Notes: generated from the letters alone by a model not told the origin. Counted from the first letter of the stretch, positions 26,586 to 37,728 are shown. The stretch is 64,000 nt of DNA from Campylobacter concisus (GCF_002913715.1 NZ_PPCE01000009.1:496001-560000); one strand, 5' to 3'. Made by a program: numbers and translations.

Positions 26586-29051
26586 ATGGCTGAAAAGAGA
26601 AAATATGAGCCTTTGAAGATAGAAAAAAAATGGCAAGAAATTTGGGATAAAAATGAAGAATTTGAACCAAAAGACGATCTAAGCTTGCCAAAAAAATATA
26701 TCCTAAGTATGTTTCCTTATCCAAGCGGACGCATACATATGGGGCATGTAAGAAACTACTCTATCGGCGATGCACTTGCTAGATCATATAGAAAAAGCGG
26801 CTACAACGTGCTTCATCCTATCGGCTTTGATAGCTTTGGTATGCCAGCTGAAAACGCAGCCATAAAACATAAAATTCACCCTAAAATTTGGACTTATGAA
26901 AATATCGACTATATGAAAAAAGAGCTAGCAAGCCTTGGCTTTTCATTTTCTAAAAAGAGAATTTTAGCCACGTCTGATCCACTTTACACAAAATGGGAGC
27001 AAAGCTTTTTTATAAAGATGTTTGAAAAAGGGCTTGTTTATAGAAAAAATGCAATTATAAATTGGTGCGAATACGATCAAACCGTGCTTGCAAATGAGCA
27101 GGTAGAGGATGGCAAATGCTGGAGATGTGGTAATGAAGTGGTGCAAAAAGAGCTTCCAGGATATTACTTCAATATCACAAAATACGCTAGCGAGCTACTT
27201 GATGATCTAAAACTTCTTGAAGGCAAATGGCCAAATCAAGTAATTACAATGCAAGAAAACTGGATCGGCAGAAGCTACGGCTTGGAGTTTAAATTTTATC
27301 TTGATGAAGCTTCAAAAGAGGCTTTAGGTGGTAAATTTGATAGCTTTGAGGTGTTTACTACAAGGGCTGATACGATTTACGGCGTTAGCTACACAGCCCT
27401 TGCACCTGAGCATCCTATTGTAAAAGTGTTGCTTGAGAGTGATAAATTTGACGAAAACAAAAAAGCAAAGATAAAAGCAATCCTAAATCAAAGCCCAAGA
27501 GAGCGCCAAGCAAGTGATAAAGACGGAGAATTTTTAGGAATTTACGTCGTTCATCCGCTTACTAATGAAAAAATCCCAGTTTGGGTTGCAAATTTCATTC
27601 TAGCTGACTACGGCAGCGGTGCTATCATGGCTGTGCCTGCGCACGATCAAAGGGACTTCGAGTTTGCGACTAAATTTAATCTACCCATAAAACCAGTCGT
27701 AAAGCCACTTGAGGGCGAAAGTGACGGCTCTAAGGCCTATTCGGAGTATGGAATTTCTATAAATTCTGAGCTGATAAATGGGCTTGCTTCAGAAGAAGCT
27801 AAAAATTTCATAATAGAGAAATTTGAAAAAGATGGTCTTGGCAAAAGGATCACAAATTACAAGCTAAGAGACTGGGGAATTTCTCGCCAAAGATACTGGG
27901 GCGCGCCAATACCTGTCGTGCACTGCAAATGCTGCGGCGTAGTGCCTGAAAAAGAGGAAAATTTACCTATCGCGCTACCTGAAGATGTCGAGATCACAGG
28001 CGAGGGCAATCCTTTAGATAAACATCCAACTTGGAAATTTACAAAGTGTCCAAAATGCGGACAAGATGCGATCAGAGAGACTGATACGATGGATACGTTT
28101 GTGGAGAGTAGCTGGTATTTTGCTAGATTTGCAAGCGATGAAAAGACTTGGGAGCAAAAAGCGCTTGATGAAAAGAGTGTGAATTATTGGATGAATGTAG
28201 ATCAGTATATCGGGGGTATCGAGCATGCGATCTTGCACCTTTTATACGCTAGATTTTTCCAAAAGGTCTTAAGAGATCTAGGCTATCTAAGAGATGATGA
28301 GCCGTTTGAAAATTTACTAACTCAAGGCATGGTCTTAAAAGATGGCAAAAAGATGAGCAAAAGTAAGGGCAACGTCGTAGATCCTGATGATATCATCAAT
28401 AAATATGGTGCCGATACGGCAAGACTATTTATCCTTTTTGCAGCACCTCCTCAAAAAGAACTTGAGTGGAATGACAGCGCAGTTGAGGGCGCATTTAGGT
28501 TTTTAAATAGACTTTGGGAAAAAGCTCAGACTATCAAAAAGATAGATAAACTACCTGAGATAGATCATGAAAGTCTAAACAAAGATGAGAAATTTGCAAG
28601 GCTAAAAATTTATGAAGCGCTTAAAAAATCAACCGAGGTTTTTGGCGACACATTTGCTTTTAACACACTAATCGCTGCTTGCATGGAGGCACTAAACGCC
28701 ATAAATGCACAAGATAACGACGATGTAAATGCTGAAGGCTTTTTTATCATCTTAAATTTACTAGAACCTATCGTACCGCACATCGCAAATGAGCTTAGTG
28801 AAGAGCTTTTTGGTAGGAAAAATTTCATAAAGATAGCCGTAAAAGAAGAGGTTTTTGTAAAAGATAGCATCGCTCTTGCAGTTACAGTAAATGGCAAAAA
28901 AAGGGCTGAGTTTGAAGTGGCAGCAAGCGAGAGTGAGAGTGAAATTTTAAAGCTAGCTAAGCAAAATGTGGCTAAATGGCTTGAGGGAAAAGAAATTTTA
29001 AAAGAGATTTATATAAAAGGCAAATTAGTAAATTTTGTCATTAAAGGATAA
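26586..29051 (+). CDS. leuS: leucyl-tRNA synthetase
   Basis: LeuRS, 821 residues, class Ia. The HIGH-type motif is [15 protein letters not shown] near residue 43, the KMSKS motif is [13 protein letters not shown], and the CP1 editing domain contains TTRADTIYG and the conserved [10 protein letters not shown]. Cysteine pairs (CWRCG, CKCCG, CPKCG) suggest zinc sites. AGGAG precedes the ATG. Confidence 0.97.
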   Translation: MAEKRKYEPLKIEKKWQEIWDKNEEFEPKDDLSLPKKYILSMFPYPSGRIHMGHVRNYSIGDALARSYRKSGYNVLHPIGFDSFGMPAENAAIKHKIHPKIWTYENIDYMKKELASLGFSFSKKRILATSDPLYTKWEQSFFIKMFEKGLVYRKNAIINWCEYDQTVLANEQVEDGKCWRCGNEVVQKELPGYYFNITKYASELLDDLKLLEGKWPNQVITMQENWIGRSYGLEFKFYLDEASKEALGGKFDSFEVFTTRADTIYGVSYTALAPEHPIVKVLLESDKFDENKKAKIKAILNQSPRERQASDKDGEFLGIYVVHPLTNEKIPVWVANFILADYGSGAIMAVPAHDQRDFEFATKFNLPIKPVVKPLEGESDGSKAYSEYGISINSELINGLASEEAKNFIIEKFEKDGLGKRITNYKLRDWGISRQRYWGAPIPVVHCKCCGVVPEKEENLPIALPEDVEITGEGNPLDKHPTWKFTKCPKCGQDAIRETDTMDTFVESSWYFARFASDEKTWEQKALDEKSVNYWMNVDQYIGGIEHAILHLLYARFFQKVLRDLGYLRDDEPFENLLTQGMVLKDGKKMSKSKGNVVDPDDIINKYGADTARLFILFAAPPQKELEWNDSAVEGAFRFLNRLWEKAQTIKKIDKLPEIDHESLNKDEKFARLKIYEALKKSTEVFGDTFAFNTLIAACMEALNAINAQDNDDVNAEGFFIILNLLEPIVPHIANELSEELFGRKNFIKIAVKEEVFVKDSIALAVTVNGKKRAEFEVAASESESEILKLAKQNVAKWLEGKEILKEIYIKGKLVNFVIKG

Positions 29052-29054
29052 ATT

Positions 29055-29594
29055 TTGAGATATTTTTTAGCGTTTTTTATTGCGTTTTTTATCTGCGGGT
29101 GTGGGTATAAACCAGTTTCAAAGATCACACATGATCTAGTTGGCGATAAAATTTACGTTGATGTGATTATTAGTAAAGAAGAGCCAAAAAATAGTGTTTG
29201 GATAAAGGATGCTGTAAAAGAGGGCATGGTCGCAAGGCTAAATAAAGATTTATCAAGTAAAGAGAGTGCTGATACTTCGATAATTATTTCGGTAAAAGAT
29301 TTAAATTACGAAGCAATTATTTATGATGAATTTGGCTACATTACATCATACAAAGCACATCTTAGCTTAAATTATAAGACTAAATTTAAAGATGGCAGCG
29401 TAGTTGATATTCCAGCCACTGGCGAGTATGACTTTAGTGTCGCAAGACGTCAAAAAGATGTAAGATTTGCTGACAGCATTCTTAGTGATACTCAAAAATA
29501 CGAAGCTATCAAAGAGGCATCAAAAGAGGCTTTTGATGAGTATATCGCAAGTTTAGCGGTAAAAGGATATAGAAATGGCAGCAGTAACCGTTAG
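29055..29594 (+). CDS. lptE: LPS-assembly lipoprotein LptE-like
   Basis: A 179-residue outer-membrane lipoprotein, the probable plug of the LptD LPS translocon. Signal peptide with lipobox I-C-G-C, Cys16 being lipidated, followed by GYKPVS, as in LptE proteins (CGYxP). The start is a TTG 3 bases after the leuS stop; I see no better alternative. It overlaps the downstream cyclase gene by 20 bases. Sequence identity to E. coli LptE is expected to be low, so the name also relies on position after leuS, as in many bacteria. Confidence 0.75.
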   Translation: MRYFLAFFIAFFICGCGYKPVSKITHDLVGDKIYVDVIISKEEPKNSVWIKDAVKEGMVARLNKDLSSKESADTSIIISVKDLNYEAIIYDEFGYITSYKAHLSLNYKTKFKDGSVVDIPATGEYDFSVARRQKDVRFADSILSDTQKYEAIKEASKEAFDEYIASLAVKGYRNGSSNR

Positions 29595-31149
29595 TCAAAT
29601 AGTCAAGGAAGCCTTAAATGAGATCAAAGATCGCCATTTGATGCTAACGCCAGAGAATTACACTGAAGTATATAATGAAATTTCTAAAAAATACGGCTTT
29701 ACAACAGAAGAGAGTAAAAAGATAGAAAAATATATCTCAAGGCTTGGTGATGAATATAAAAATCAAGCCTTGAGCCTTCATATAAAGACGGTCGATGAGT
29801 TTGTTGCTTTTATGACTGCTAGGCTCTCTAGAGGTGCTCAACAAGGAGCAGGATTTGCGACTGACGATAAAAAATTACAATCACTAAACGCATTTGCTAG
29901 AAGAATTCTCCAAGCTATCTCAATGCTTCACAATAAAGATGCAAAAAGCTTAGCAGAGCAAAGTATGCAACTGCTCGCTAGAAGATATGATGAGAAAAAT
30001 CTTGAAGAAATGTGCCTTAGATGGTTTGACTTTGTTAGCTCTTACGACACTGAATTTTTAGAATTTTTGAAATATTATGGTGTTAGAAATTTTGATGATT
30101 TAAAGACAATGAGTTCTGAACTTGAAAAATTTCTTACACAAAAAGATGAAGATGGTGAAGAGGATGTTTTGATTCAGCTTTTAAGCCTTACTCTTGAGCC
30201 TTCTATTACAAAGGATCTTGATGAAGAGCTTAGCACGATAAGAAGTACTTTGAAGCAAAATCCTAAAACCTTAAATAGCAAAGAATTTCAAGAAAAGGTA
30301 AAGGCATTTGTTGATCGCAGAATAGAAGAAGATAGAACAGAAATCATAGAAAAAGTTGGTTCGTTAAATAATGTCTTACAAAATATAAGCGAGAAAATTT
30401 CTGATATCGCGGTTAGTTCGCAAAGTAGTTCCGATAAAGTAAAAAGCATTAAAAATGATCTTAAAAATGTAAATTTAAATACAAATAGCATTGATCAAGT
30501 AAGAAGCATGCTTATTGAGATCGCTGGTGCTCTGGAGATAGAGAGCAAAGAGCTTGGTATCGAGATGCACAATAGGCAAGCTACTATTTTAGAGCTTCAA
30601 AACAGAGTAAATAGTCTTGAAAAAGAGCTTGAGGAAGCTAAGTTGGAGAGCAAAGAGGACTTTTTGACAAAAGTATCTACCAAGCGTGCTTTGATGAACG
30701 AGATTCAACGCATTGAAGAGGCATATAAACGCTATGGGACTGATTATTCTATCTGCTTTGTTGATATTGATCATTTCAAAAGCATAAACGATACTTATGG
30801 GCATGAGGCTGGAGATGTTATTCTTTCAGCAGTAGCTCAAGTGCTTAAGAAAAATGCTAGAAAGGTTGATTTTGTCGGTAGGTATGGCGGTGAAGAATTT
30901 GTAATCTTACTTCCAAGTACTGGCTTAAAAGATAGTGTTAAATTTGGGGATAAGCTAAGAAGTATGATAGAAAATTTCAAATTTATCTATAAAAACGAGC
31001 GCATCAAAGTTACTATAAGCTCTGGTATAGCGACAAGAAGTGCAAATTTAAGCGAGACGATGACGCTTGAAGCTGCTGATAAGATGCTTTATCTCTCAAA
31101 AGAAAATGGTAGAAATCAAGTCATGCCAAAGATAATCGAGGAAAAATGA
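29575..31149 (+). CDS. GGDEF-domain diguanylate cyclase
   Basis: A 524-residue cytoplasmic protein. Residues 1-300 are almost all helical, with no recognised sensor domain. A coiled coil (about 315-360) leads into a GGDEF domain. The active site is G438-G-E-E-F442 and an inhibitory RxxD site (R429-K-V-D432) stands five residues before it, so the enzyme should make cyclic di-GMP and be product-inhibited. There are no membrane helices. It overlaps lptE by 20 bases and folC by 4. C. jejuni is sparing in c-di-GMP enzymes, so this intact cyclase is notable. Confidence 0.9.
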   Translation: MAAVTVSQIVKEALNEIKDRHLMLTPENYTEVYNEISKKYGFTTEESKKIEKYISRLGDEYKNQALSLHIKTVDEFVAFMTARLSRGAQQGAGFATDDKKLQSLNAFARRILQAISMLHNKDAKSLAEQSMQLLARRYDEKNLEEMCLRWFDFVSSYDTEFLEFLKYYGVRNFDDLKTMSSELEKFLTQKDEDGEEDVLIQLLSLTLEPSITKDLDEELSTIRSTLKQNPKTLNSKEFQEKVKAFVDRRIEEDRTEIIEKVGSLNNVLQNISEKISDIAVSSQSSSDKVKSIKNDLKNVNLNTNSIDQVRSMLIEIAGALEIESKELGIEMHNRQATILELQNRVNSLEKELEEAKLESKEDFLTKVSTKRALMNEIQRIEEAYKRYGTDYSICFVDIDHFKSINDTYGHEAGDVILSAVAQVLKKNARKVDFVGRYGGEEFVILLPSTGLKDSVKFGDKLRSMIENFKFIYKNERIKVTISSGIATRSANLSETMTLEAADKMLYLSKENGRNQVMPKIIEEK

Positions 31150-32348
31150 GCCTAGTTAAATTCCTTGATGGCAAACCACTTTACTACAAAGAAATTGATT
31201 ATGGTAGGATTATTAGAGCGTATGCGACTATAAAAGAGCATATAAAGCCATTTAAGATTATTCACATAATAGGCACAAACGGCAAAGGTAGCACTGGCCG
31301 CTTTTTAGCGCAAATTTTAAGCCAAAACGGTGCAAAAGTCGGGCACTACACAAGCCCTCATATATTTAAATTTAACGAGCGATTTTGGCTAAAAGGCGAG
31401 GTCGCTAGCGATGAAATTTTAGAAGCAGCTCACGAGCGCTTGCAGGCTCTTTTAAGTGACGAGTACAAGGTAAAAACGAGCTATTTTGAGTATATGACGC
31501 TGCTTTCTGCCGTGCTTTTTGAGGGCTGTGACTACTTTGTCTGTGAGGCTGGCATGGGTGGTGTGCTTGATGCGACAAATGTTTTTGAAAAAGAGTTAAG
31601 TATTTTTACGCCCATCGGACTTGATCATACGGCAGTTCTTGGAGATAGCTTAGAAGAAATTTCACGCACGAAATTTGAGGCTATGGGCGCAAGAGCTATT
31701 TTAAATGATGAGATGAACGAGATAAGCGTTGCTATCGCAAAAGAGATCGCAAGCGAGAGGAGCGCAATTTTGAGCTTCCCAAGAGAAATTTTAACAAAAG
31801 AAAATTTAAACGAGATCGCAAACTATGCAGATAAATTTAATCTGCCAGAGTTTTTACGATCAAATTTAACTCTAGCCTACGCTGCGGCTAAAATTTTAGA
31901 TAGCAGCATAGATATCAAAAAGCTTGGCGCTTTATCGCTTCGTGGCAGATGCGAAAAGATCGCTTCAAATTTATACGTTGATGTCGGTCACAACGAGCTT
32001 GGCGCTAAGGCTATAGCTAAGAAATTTAACTCTAAAGAGTTTAGTGATAAGAAGCTAACTCTAGTTTATAACTCATTTTTAGATAAAGATTTTAAGGCGG
32101 TTTTGGCAGCTTTAAAGCCAGTCGTTGAGGACGTGCTGCTTTATCACTACCACTGCGAGGGCAGGGAGCTTGGAGGAGAGCTCATAAACAAAGCGCTAAA
32201 TGAGCTTGGAATTTCGCATAGAGAGTTTGAGCCAAGCGATATGAACGATATAAAAGAGGCAAAAAACGGCAAAATTTATCTAGCCTTTGGCTCATTTCAT
32301 CTAGCCGAAGCCTTTTTAAAAGAGTACTATGCAAGCAAAGGTCTATGA
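31146..32348 (+). CDS. folC: folylpolyglutamate/dihydrofolate synthase FolC
   Basis: A Mur-ligase-type enzyme of 400 residues that adds glutamate to folates and probably also makes dihydrofolate from dihydropteroate. The ATP loop GTNGKGSTGRFLAQIL is intact, followed by GHYTSPH and the metal-binding EAGMGGVLDATNVF region. The start overlaps the cyclase stop by 4 bases and the stop overlaps mfd by 20. Confidence 0.92.
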   Translation: MSLVKFLDGKPLYYKEIDYGRIIRAYATIKEHIKPFKIIHIIGTNGKGSTGRFLAQILSQNGAKVGHYTSPHIFKFNERFWLKGEVASDEILEAAHERLQALLSDEYKVKTSYFEYMTLLSAVLFEGCDYFVCEAGMGGVLDATNVFEKELSIFTPIGLDHTAVLGDSLEEISRTKFEAMGARAILNDEMNEISVAIAKEIASERSAILSFPREILTKENLNEIANYADKFNLPEFLRSNLTLAYAAAKILDSSIDIKKLGALSLRGRCEKIASNLYVDVGHNELGAKAIAKKFNSKEFSDKKLTLVYNSFLDKDFKAVLAALKPVVEDVLLYHYHCEGRELGGELINKALNELGISHREFEPSDMNDIKEAKNGKIYLAFGSFHLAEAFLKEYYASKGL

Positions 32349-35274
32349 GTATCTTTTAACACATGCCCCACAAATTCTCATCTGCGAAGATGATAAAGAG
32401 GCGGCACTCTGCGCTGATGCGGCCAGTTTTGCTGGCTTTAGCGCATTTAAACTACCTGATTTTAGAGCTAAAAAGGGCGATGATCTAAGAAGCTTTAACG
32501 AAGAGCTCTTTGAGATTTCATCCGTTCTTAGCAAATACTATAAATTTGATGGCAAAAAGATCATCATAAGCCCATTTAGCACGCTTTTAAACCCACTTCC
32601 AACGCAAAAAAACCTAGAAAGCTCAACAATCAAGCTAAAAGATAATCTAAATTTAAGCGAATTTGCCGACTTACTCATACGCTTTGGCTACGAGTGCGTC
32701 GATATCGTTGAGAGCGTTGGCGAGTTTAGCATTCGTGGCGAAGTTATTGACATTTACGGCGTAAATATGGACGATCCTGTTAGGATTCTGCTTTTTGGCG
32801 ATGAAGTGGAGAGCATAAGAAACTATAACACCGCAACGCAAATTAGCAACAAAGCTGAGTTAAGCGAAGCCGAGATCGTGCCATTTATCGCAAATTTGAG
32901 TAAAGACGAGTTTGAAAAGGTCAGTCAAAAGATCGAGGATATGCAAAGTGACGCCTTGGTGAGTGATCTAAATTCGCTTGGATTTTGGGCGATAGATAGC
33001 TTTAGTGACTACTTAAAAGAATTTGACTCAAAACTTGTTAAAAAAATCGATTTTGAAATTTATGACGCACCAGAGGAGAAAATCAAGGGCATTGAAATTT
33101 TGCCTGAGCCAAAGGTTTATAAAGATCTTGAGGTTACTTTAAATTTTGACTTTTTTGAGCTAAATAAAAGCAAAAGCATAACCGTTCTTTCAAGAAATGA
33201 GGGACTTTTTAAGGGCTATGAGCTTGATGGCTTTGCCAACGTAAAGCTTGAAATTTCGCCCCTTGTAGTAAATTTAACCTCAAGTGATAAGATTGTAGTA
33301 TCGCTTAATAAATTTGAGAAAAAAAGGCGAGTAAAACGCTCAAGCCTCGTGGTGGACGAGCTAAAAATAAATGACTACGTCGTGCATGAAGATTATGGTA
33401 TAGGTAGATTTTTAGGGCTTGAAAAGATCAAGGTTTTGGGCGCGACAAAGGAATTTGTGGTTATCGCCTACCAAAATGACGACAAGCTTCTTTTGCCAGT
33501 TGAGCATCTAAATTTAATAGATCGCTACATCGCGCAAAATGGCTCTATGGCGGTACTGGACCGCTTGGGCAAGGCAAATTTTGCCAAGATAAAAGAAAAG
33601 GTCAGAGAAAAACTCTTCGCGATCGCCTCAAAGATCGTAGCGATGGCTGCAAAAAGGGAGCTAATCGCAGGCAAAATTTTGCAAAAAGAGGATATCTCTT
33701 ATCTAAATTTCGTCCAAGACGCTGGCTTTTCATACACGAGTGACCAACAAAAAGCGGTAAATGATATAAAAGATGAGCTAAAAAGCGGTAAGGTGATGGA
33801 TAGGCTGCTTAGTGGCGACGTGGGCTTTGGCAAGACCGAAGTTGCGATGAATGCCATATTTACCTGCATAAAATCAGGCTTTAGCGCATTTTTCTTCGTG
33901 CCAACGACGCTTCTTAGCTCGCAGCACTACAAGACGCTAAGCCAGAGATTTAGCAAATTTGGCATAAAAGTCTTTAGGCTGGATCGCTTCTCAAGCGCCA
34001 AAGAAAAAACAAGCCTGCAAAAAGCGCTAAAAGAAAATGAGCCCATAGTTTGTGTGGGTACGCATGCGCTTCTTGGCGTAAAGGCTGAAAATTTAGGGCT
34101 TATCGTCGTTGATGAAGAGCATAAATTTGGCGTTAAGCAAAAAGAGCAGCTAAAAGAAATTTCTCAGCACTCACACATCCTAAGTATGAGCGCCACGCCG
34201 ATACCAAGAAGCCTAAATATGGCGCTTAGCAAGATAAAAACATATAGTATTTTAGCCACTCCGCCAAGCTCAAGGCTGGATGTGAGAACAAGCGTGAGAG
34301 AGTGGGACGAAAAGGTCGTCAAAGAGGCGATCATGCGTGAGTTAAGACGCGGTGGGCAGACCTTTTACATCCACAACCACATCGCAGACATCGAGCAGAC
34401 GGCAAATGAGCTAAGAAAAATTTTGCCAAAGCTTAGAATTTTGATACTTCACTCAAAGATAAATGCGAAAGTTACTGAAGATGAGATGATGAAATTTGAG
34501 CGGGGTGAGTACGACTTGCTGCTTTGCACCAGTATCGTTGAAAGTGGTATTCATTTGCCAAATGCAAACACCATAATCGTAGAAAATGCCAATAAATTTG
34601 GAATGGCTGACTTACATCAGCTCCGTGGACGAGTTGGCAGAAGCGACAAGCAGGCTTATTGCTACTTTTTGGTGGAAGATAAAGACGCCATTAGTAAAGA
34701 CGCGCTAAAACGACTTGTCGCACTCGAGGGCAACTCGTTTTTGGGCGCTGGCTCGGTGCTTGCCTATCACGACCTTGAGATAAGAGGTGGCGGTAACATC
34801 ATCGGCGAGGCGCAAAGCGGCCACATCGAGGCTATCGGCTACTCGCTATATCTAAAGATGCTAGAAGACGAGATCAACAAACTTCTTAATCAAGACTCCG
34901 CAAAGCTTGATAAGATCGATCTAAAACTTAGTGTGAGCGCCTTTTTAAATCAAGAATTTATAAGAGAAGATAGGTTAAGGCTTGAAATTTACAGGCGCCT
35001 TAGCAAGTGTAAAGAGGTAGCCGAGGTCTATGAGATACAAAGCGAGCTTGAGGATAGATTTGGCAAAATAGATACATTTACAAAGCAGTTTTTAGATGTC
35101 ATCATCATCAAAATTTTAGCCATAAAAGCTAGTATAAAAACGATCTCAAATAGCGAACAAAATATACTAATAACAAAAAATGATGATGAGAAAATCAGGC
35201 TAAAGTCACGTAGCAAGGACGATGACGATGTTTTGGCTGAAATTTTGGTCTATCTAAGAAAGGATAAGAAATGA
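32329..35274 (+). CDS. mfd: transcription-repair coupling factor Mfd
   Basis: Mfd, 981 residues, removes stalled RNA polymerase and recruits UvrA. Order: N-terminal UvrB-like module (1-300), RNA polymerase-interacting domain around 340-400 (DYVVHEDYGIGRFLGLE, in parts), then a RecG-like translocase with Walker A GDVGFGKTE and the DEEH box, and a C-terminal domain. It is shorter than E. coli Mfd (1148), mainly in the N-terminal part, as in other epsilonproteobacteria. Overlaps on both sides place it inside the compact run. Confidence 0.95.
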   Translation: MQAKVYEYLLTHAPQILICEDDKEAALCADAASFAGFSAFKLPDFRAKKGDDLRSFNEELFEISSVLSKYYKFDGKKIIISPFSTLLNPLPTQKNLESSTIKLKDNLNLSEFADLLIRFGYECVDIVESVGEFSIRGEVIDIYGVNMDDPVRILLFGDEVESIRNYNTATQISNKAELSEAEIVPFIANLSKDEFEKVSQKIEDMQSDALVSDLNSLGFWAIDSFSDYLKEFDSKLVKKIDFEIYDAPEEKIKGIEILPEPKVYKDLEVTLNFDFFELNKSKSITVLSRNEGLFKGYELDGFANVKLEISPLVVNLTSSDKIVVSLNKFEKKRRVKRSSLVVDELKINDYVVHEDYGIGRFLGLEKIKVLGATKEFVVIAYQNDDKLLLPVEHLNLIDRYIAQNGSMAVLDRLGKANFAKIKEKVREKLFAIASKIVAMAAKRELIAGKILQKEDISYLNFVQDAGFSYTSDQQKAVNDIKDELKSGKVMDRLLSGDVGFGKTEVAMNAIFTCIKSGFSAFFFVPTTLLSSQHYKTLSQRFSKFGIKVFRLDRFSSAKEKTSLQKALKENEPIVCVGTHALLGVKAENLGLIVVDEEHKFGVKQKEQLKEISQHSHILSMSATPIPRSLNMALSKIKTYSILATPPSSRLDVRTSVREWDEKVVKEAIMRELRRGGQTFYIHNHIADIEQTANELRKILPKLRILILHSKINAKVTEDEMMKFERGEYDLLLCTSIVESGIHLPNANTIIVENANKFGMADLHQLRGRVGRSDKQAYCYFLVEDKDAISKDALKRLVALEGNSFLGAGSVLAYHDLEIRGGGNIIGEAQSGHIEAIGYSLYLKMLEDEINKLLNQDSAKLDKIDLKLSVSAFLNQEFIREDRLRLEIYRRLSKCKEVAEVYEIQSELEDRFGKIDTFTKQFLDVIIIKILAIKASIKTISNSEQNILITKNDDEKIRLKSRSKDDDDVLAEILVYLRKDKK

Positions 35275-36035
35275 TAGATTGGGGTGTGAAATACGCAGCG
35301 ATTTATAAGAGCACAAAAGGGATGTTAAAGCCGGTCGAGGATATCGATTTTGTCGATATCGACTCGCTTTATGGACTGGAAAAACAAAAAGAAATTTTGC
35401 TAAAAAATACTCTAAATTTTATAGAAGGTAAAGACGCAAATCACGTGCTTCTTTGGGGTGAGAGAGGATGTGGCAAGTCAAGCCTTGTAAGGGCTGTTTT
35501 TACTAAGTTTTATAAAGAGGGACTTCGCATCATTGAGATCGGCTGCGAAGATCTAAAATACCTTGGCGACATCATTGATGAGATCAGAAAGAGTGAGTTT
35601 AAATTTATCATTTTCTGCGATGATCTAAGCTTTGAAAATGGTAGCAATGAGTATAAATTTCTAAAGCCTATCATGGACGGCTCTATCCAAAAGCCGCCAA
35701 AAAACGTACTTTTATACGCTACGTCAAACCGCAGACATCTAATAAGTGAGTTTAAAAGCGAAAATGAAAACTCAGAGCTAATTGACGGCGAAATCCACTA
35801 CAGCGACGCAGCTCAGGAGAAAATTTCTCTCTCAGATCGCTTTGGCCTTTGGATCAGCTTTTATCAAGGCAACTACGACGAGTATCTAAAAATGGTTGAT
35901 TTTTACTTTAAAGACTATAAAGGCAATAAAGACGAGCTTCATACGCTTGCTAAAAATTTCGCAACACTCAGAGCCAGTAGAAGTGGCAGGACGGCAAAGC
36001 AGTTTTATCTTACTTTTAAAGAAAATTTAAAATGA
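35271..36035 (+). CDS. AAA-type ATPase of the DUF815 family
   Basis: A 254-residue P-loop ATPase. Walker A is LLWGERGCGKSSLVRA; Walker B is FIIFCDDLSFE; a sensor-1 Asn is in LYATSNRRHL. The DUF815 family is widespread and uncharacterised. It overlaps mfd by 4 bases and magIII by 4, which ties it to DNA repair by position only. Confidence 0.8.
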   Translation: MIDWGVKYAAIYKSTKGMLKPVEDIDFVDIDSLYGLEKQKEILLKNTLNFIEGKDANHVLLWGERGCGKSSLVRAVFTKFYKEGLRIIEIGCEDLKYLGDIIDEIRKSEFKFIIFCDDLSFENGSNEYKFLKPIMDGSIQKPPKNVLLYATSNRRHLISEFKSENENSELIDGEIHYSDAAQEKISLSDRFGLWISFYQGNYDEYLKMVDFYFKDYKGNKDELHTLAKNFATLRASRSGRTAKQFYLTFKENLK

Positions 36036-36700
36036 GATCAACTGATCTATTTTTAACCTTGTTTAACCACAAAGGCAAAAATTTTGATGAGCTAAAATGG
36101 CCAGGTGAGGGCACTTTTGAGGTTGTTTTGGGTGCTATTTTAGTGCAAAATACCAATTGGAAAAACGTAGAAAAAGCGCTAAATAATCTAAAAAACGCAG
36201 GTAAAGATAGCCTAAATGGTATCTGTTCTCTTGAAAACAGCGAGCTTGCCACTCTTATAAAGCCAAGTGGCTTTTACAACACAAAGGCAAAACGACTAAA
36301 GACGCTTTGTCTGGCTATAAAAAATGAATTTGGTGATTTTGAAAACTTTAAAGAAAACGTAGGCCGCGAGTGGCTCATAAGCGTAAGAGGCGTTGGCGCA
36401 GAGACTTGTGATGCGATACTTGCTTATGCTTGCGGCAAGCCTTACATGGTCGTTGATGCCTATGCGCTTAGGATAATGGCATATTTTGATTATAATTTCG
36501 AGTGCTACGACGAGGCAGCTGAGTGGTTTAGCTCGCTTGATTATGATGAAATTTATAAAATTCTTGATAGCGAGAAATTTAACGAGATTGAAATTTTAAA
36601 GCTCTATCATGCACTTATTTTGGAGTTTTGTAAAGAGAATTTCAAAGGTAAAATTTTAAGTCAAAATGGCCAAAAAATATTAAGCAGCATTAAAAATTAA
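36032..36700 (+). CDS. magIII: 3-methyladenine DNA glycosylase, MagIII type
   Basis: A 222-residue HhH-GPD glycosylase. The helix-hairpin-helix is WLISVRGVGAETCDAIL and the catalytic Asp142 is in MVVDAYALR. There is no C-terminal four-cysteine iron-sulfur motif, which separates it from endonuclease III; the sequence looks like H. pylori MagIII, which removes 3-methyladenine. It is the last gene of the run from yajC, overlapping the AAA ATPase by 4 bases. A weak stem followed by a T-run at 36740-36762 may terminate it. Confidence 0.8.
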   Translation: MRSTDLFLTLFNHKGKNFDELKWPGEGTFEVVLGAILVQNTNWKNVEKALNNLKNAGKDSLNGICSLENSELATLIKPSGFYNTKAKRLKTLCLAIKNEFGDFENFKENVGREWLISVRGVGAETCDAILAYACGKPYMVVDAYALRIMAYFDYNFECYDEAAEWFSSLDYDEIYKILDSEKFNEIEILKLYHALILEFCKENFKGKILSQNGQKILSSIKN

Positions 36701-36818
36701 ACTACTAATATGTAACAGCTCTTTATAAATTTGCCAAAGATTGGGGCTTTTTATAATCTATTTTAAAATTCTGTGCTAAATTTACACAAAATTTATCTTA
36801 TTTAGTTTAGGAGGAGTA

Positions 36819-37724
36819 ATGATTTACGATAACATCGTTAAAACGATTGGCAATACACCTATTGTAAAGATAAAAACAGGTGCTGATGAAGCCGAAATTT
36901 ACGTAAAACTAGAGTTTTTTAACCCAGGTGGCTCTGTAAAAGATAGGATTGCATTTAATATGATAACTAAAATGCTAGCTGACGGTACGCTAAAACATGG
37001 TGATACTATCGTTGAGCCAACGAGCGGAAATACTGGTATTGGTGTAGCGATGTGCGGTGCTGCACTTGGTTTTAAAGTGATACTTTGCATGCCAGAGAGC
37101 ATGAGTATCGAAAGACGCAAGATCGTTGCTGCTTATGGCGCACAGCTTGAGCTTACTCCAGCGTCTGGTGGTATGAAAGCAGCGATCGCAAGAGCTACAG
37201 AGCTAGCAGCTCAGCCAAATCACGTAATGCTAAGCCAGTTTGAAAACAAGTATAACCCACAAGCTCACGAACTAACAACAGCTGCTGAGATCGTGGCTGA
37301 TTTTAGTAAGCTTGATGCATTTGTAGCTGGTGTTGGCACAGGTGGTACAATAAGTGGCGTAGCAAAAATTTTAAAAGAAAAGGGCTATGATACTAAGATC
37401 ATCGCAGTTGAGCCTGAGGCATCGCCGGTTTTAAGTGGTGGCAACCCAGGACCACATAAAATTCAAGGCATTGGAGCCGGATTTTTACCAAATACTATGA
37501 ATATGAACTTAGTTAGCGAGGTAGAAAAAGTAAGCAACGATGACGCACTAAACGCAGCTAGAGCAATTGCAAAAAGTGATGGACTCATGATAGGTATAAG
37601 CGGTGGTGCTGCTTACGTGGCTGCAAAAAGAGTAGCTAAAAGACTTGGCGCTGGCAAAAAAGTACTTTTCATAGCTCCAGATAATGGTGAAAGATACTTA
37701 AGCACAGAGCTTTACGGAGCATAA
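36819..37724 (+). CDS. cysK: cysteine synthase A
   Basis: O-acetylserine sulfhydrylase, 301 residues, PLP-dependent. The PLP lysine is Lys41 in [15 protein letters not shown] and the GTGGT phosphate loop are present. It makes cysteine from O-acetylserine and sulfide. GGAGG precedes the ATG by 6 bases. The cysE gene for its substrate follows after 4 bases. Confidence 0.95.
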   Translation: MIYDNIVKTIGNTPIVKIKTGADEAEIYVKLEFFNPGGSVKDRIAFNMITKMLADGTLKHGDTIVEPTSGNTGIGVAMCGAALGFKVILCMPESMSIERRKIVAAYGAQLELTPASGGMKAAIARATELAAQPNHVMLSQFENKYNPQAHELTTAAEIVADFSKLDAFVAGVGTGGTISGVAKILKEKGYDTKIIAVEPEASPVLSGGNPGPHKIQGIGAGFLPNTMNMNLVSEVEKVSNDDALNAARAIAKSDGLMIGISGGAAYVAAKRVAKRLGAGKKVLFIAPDNGERYLSTELYGA

Positions 37725-37728
37725 AAAT

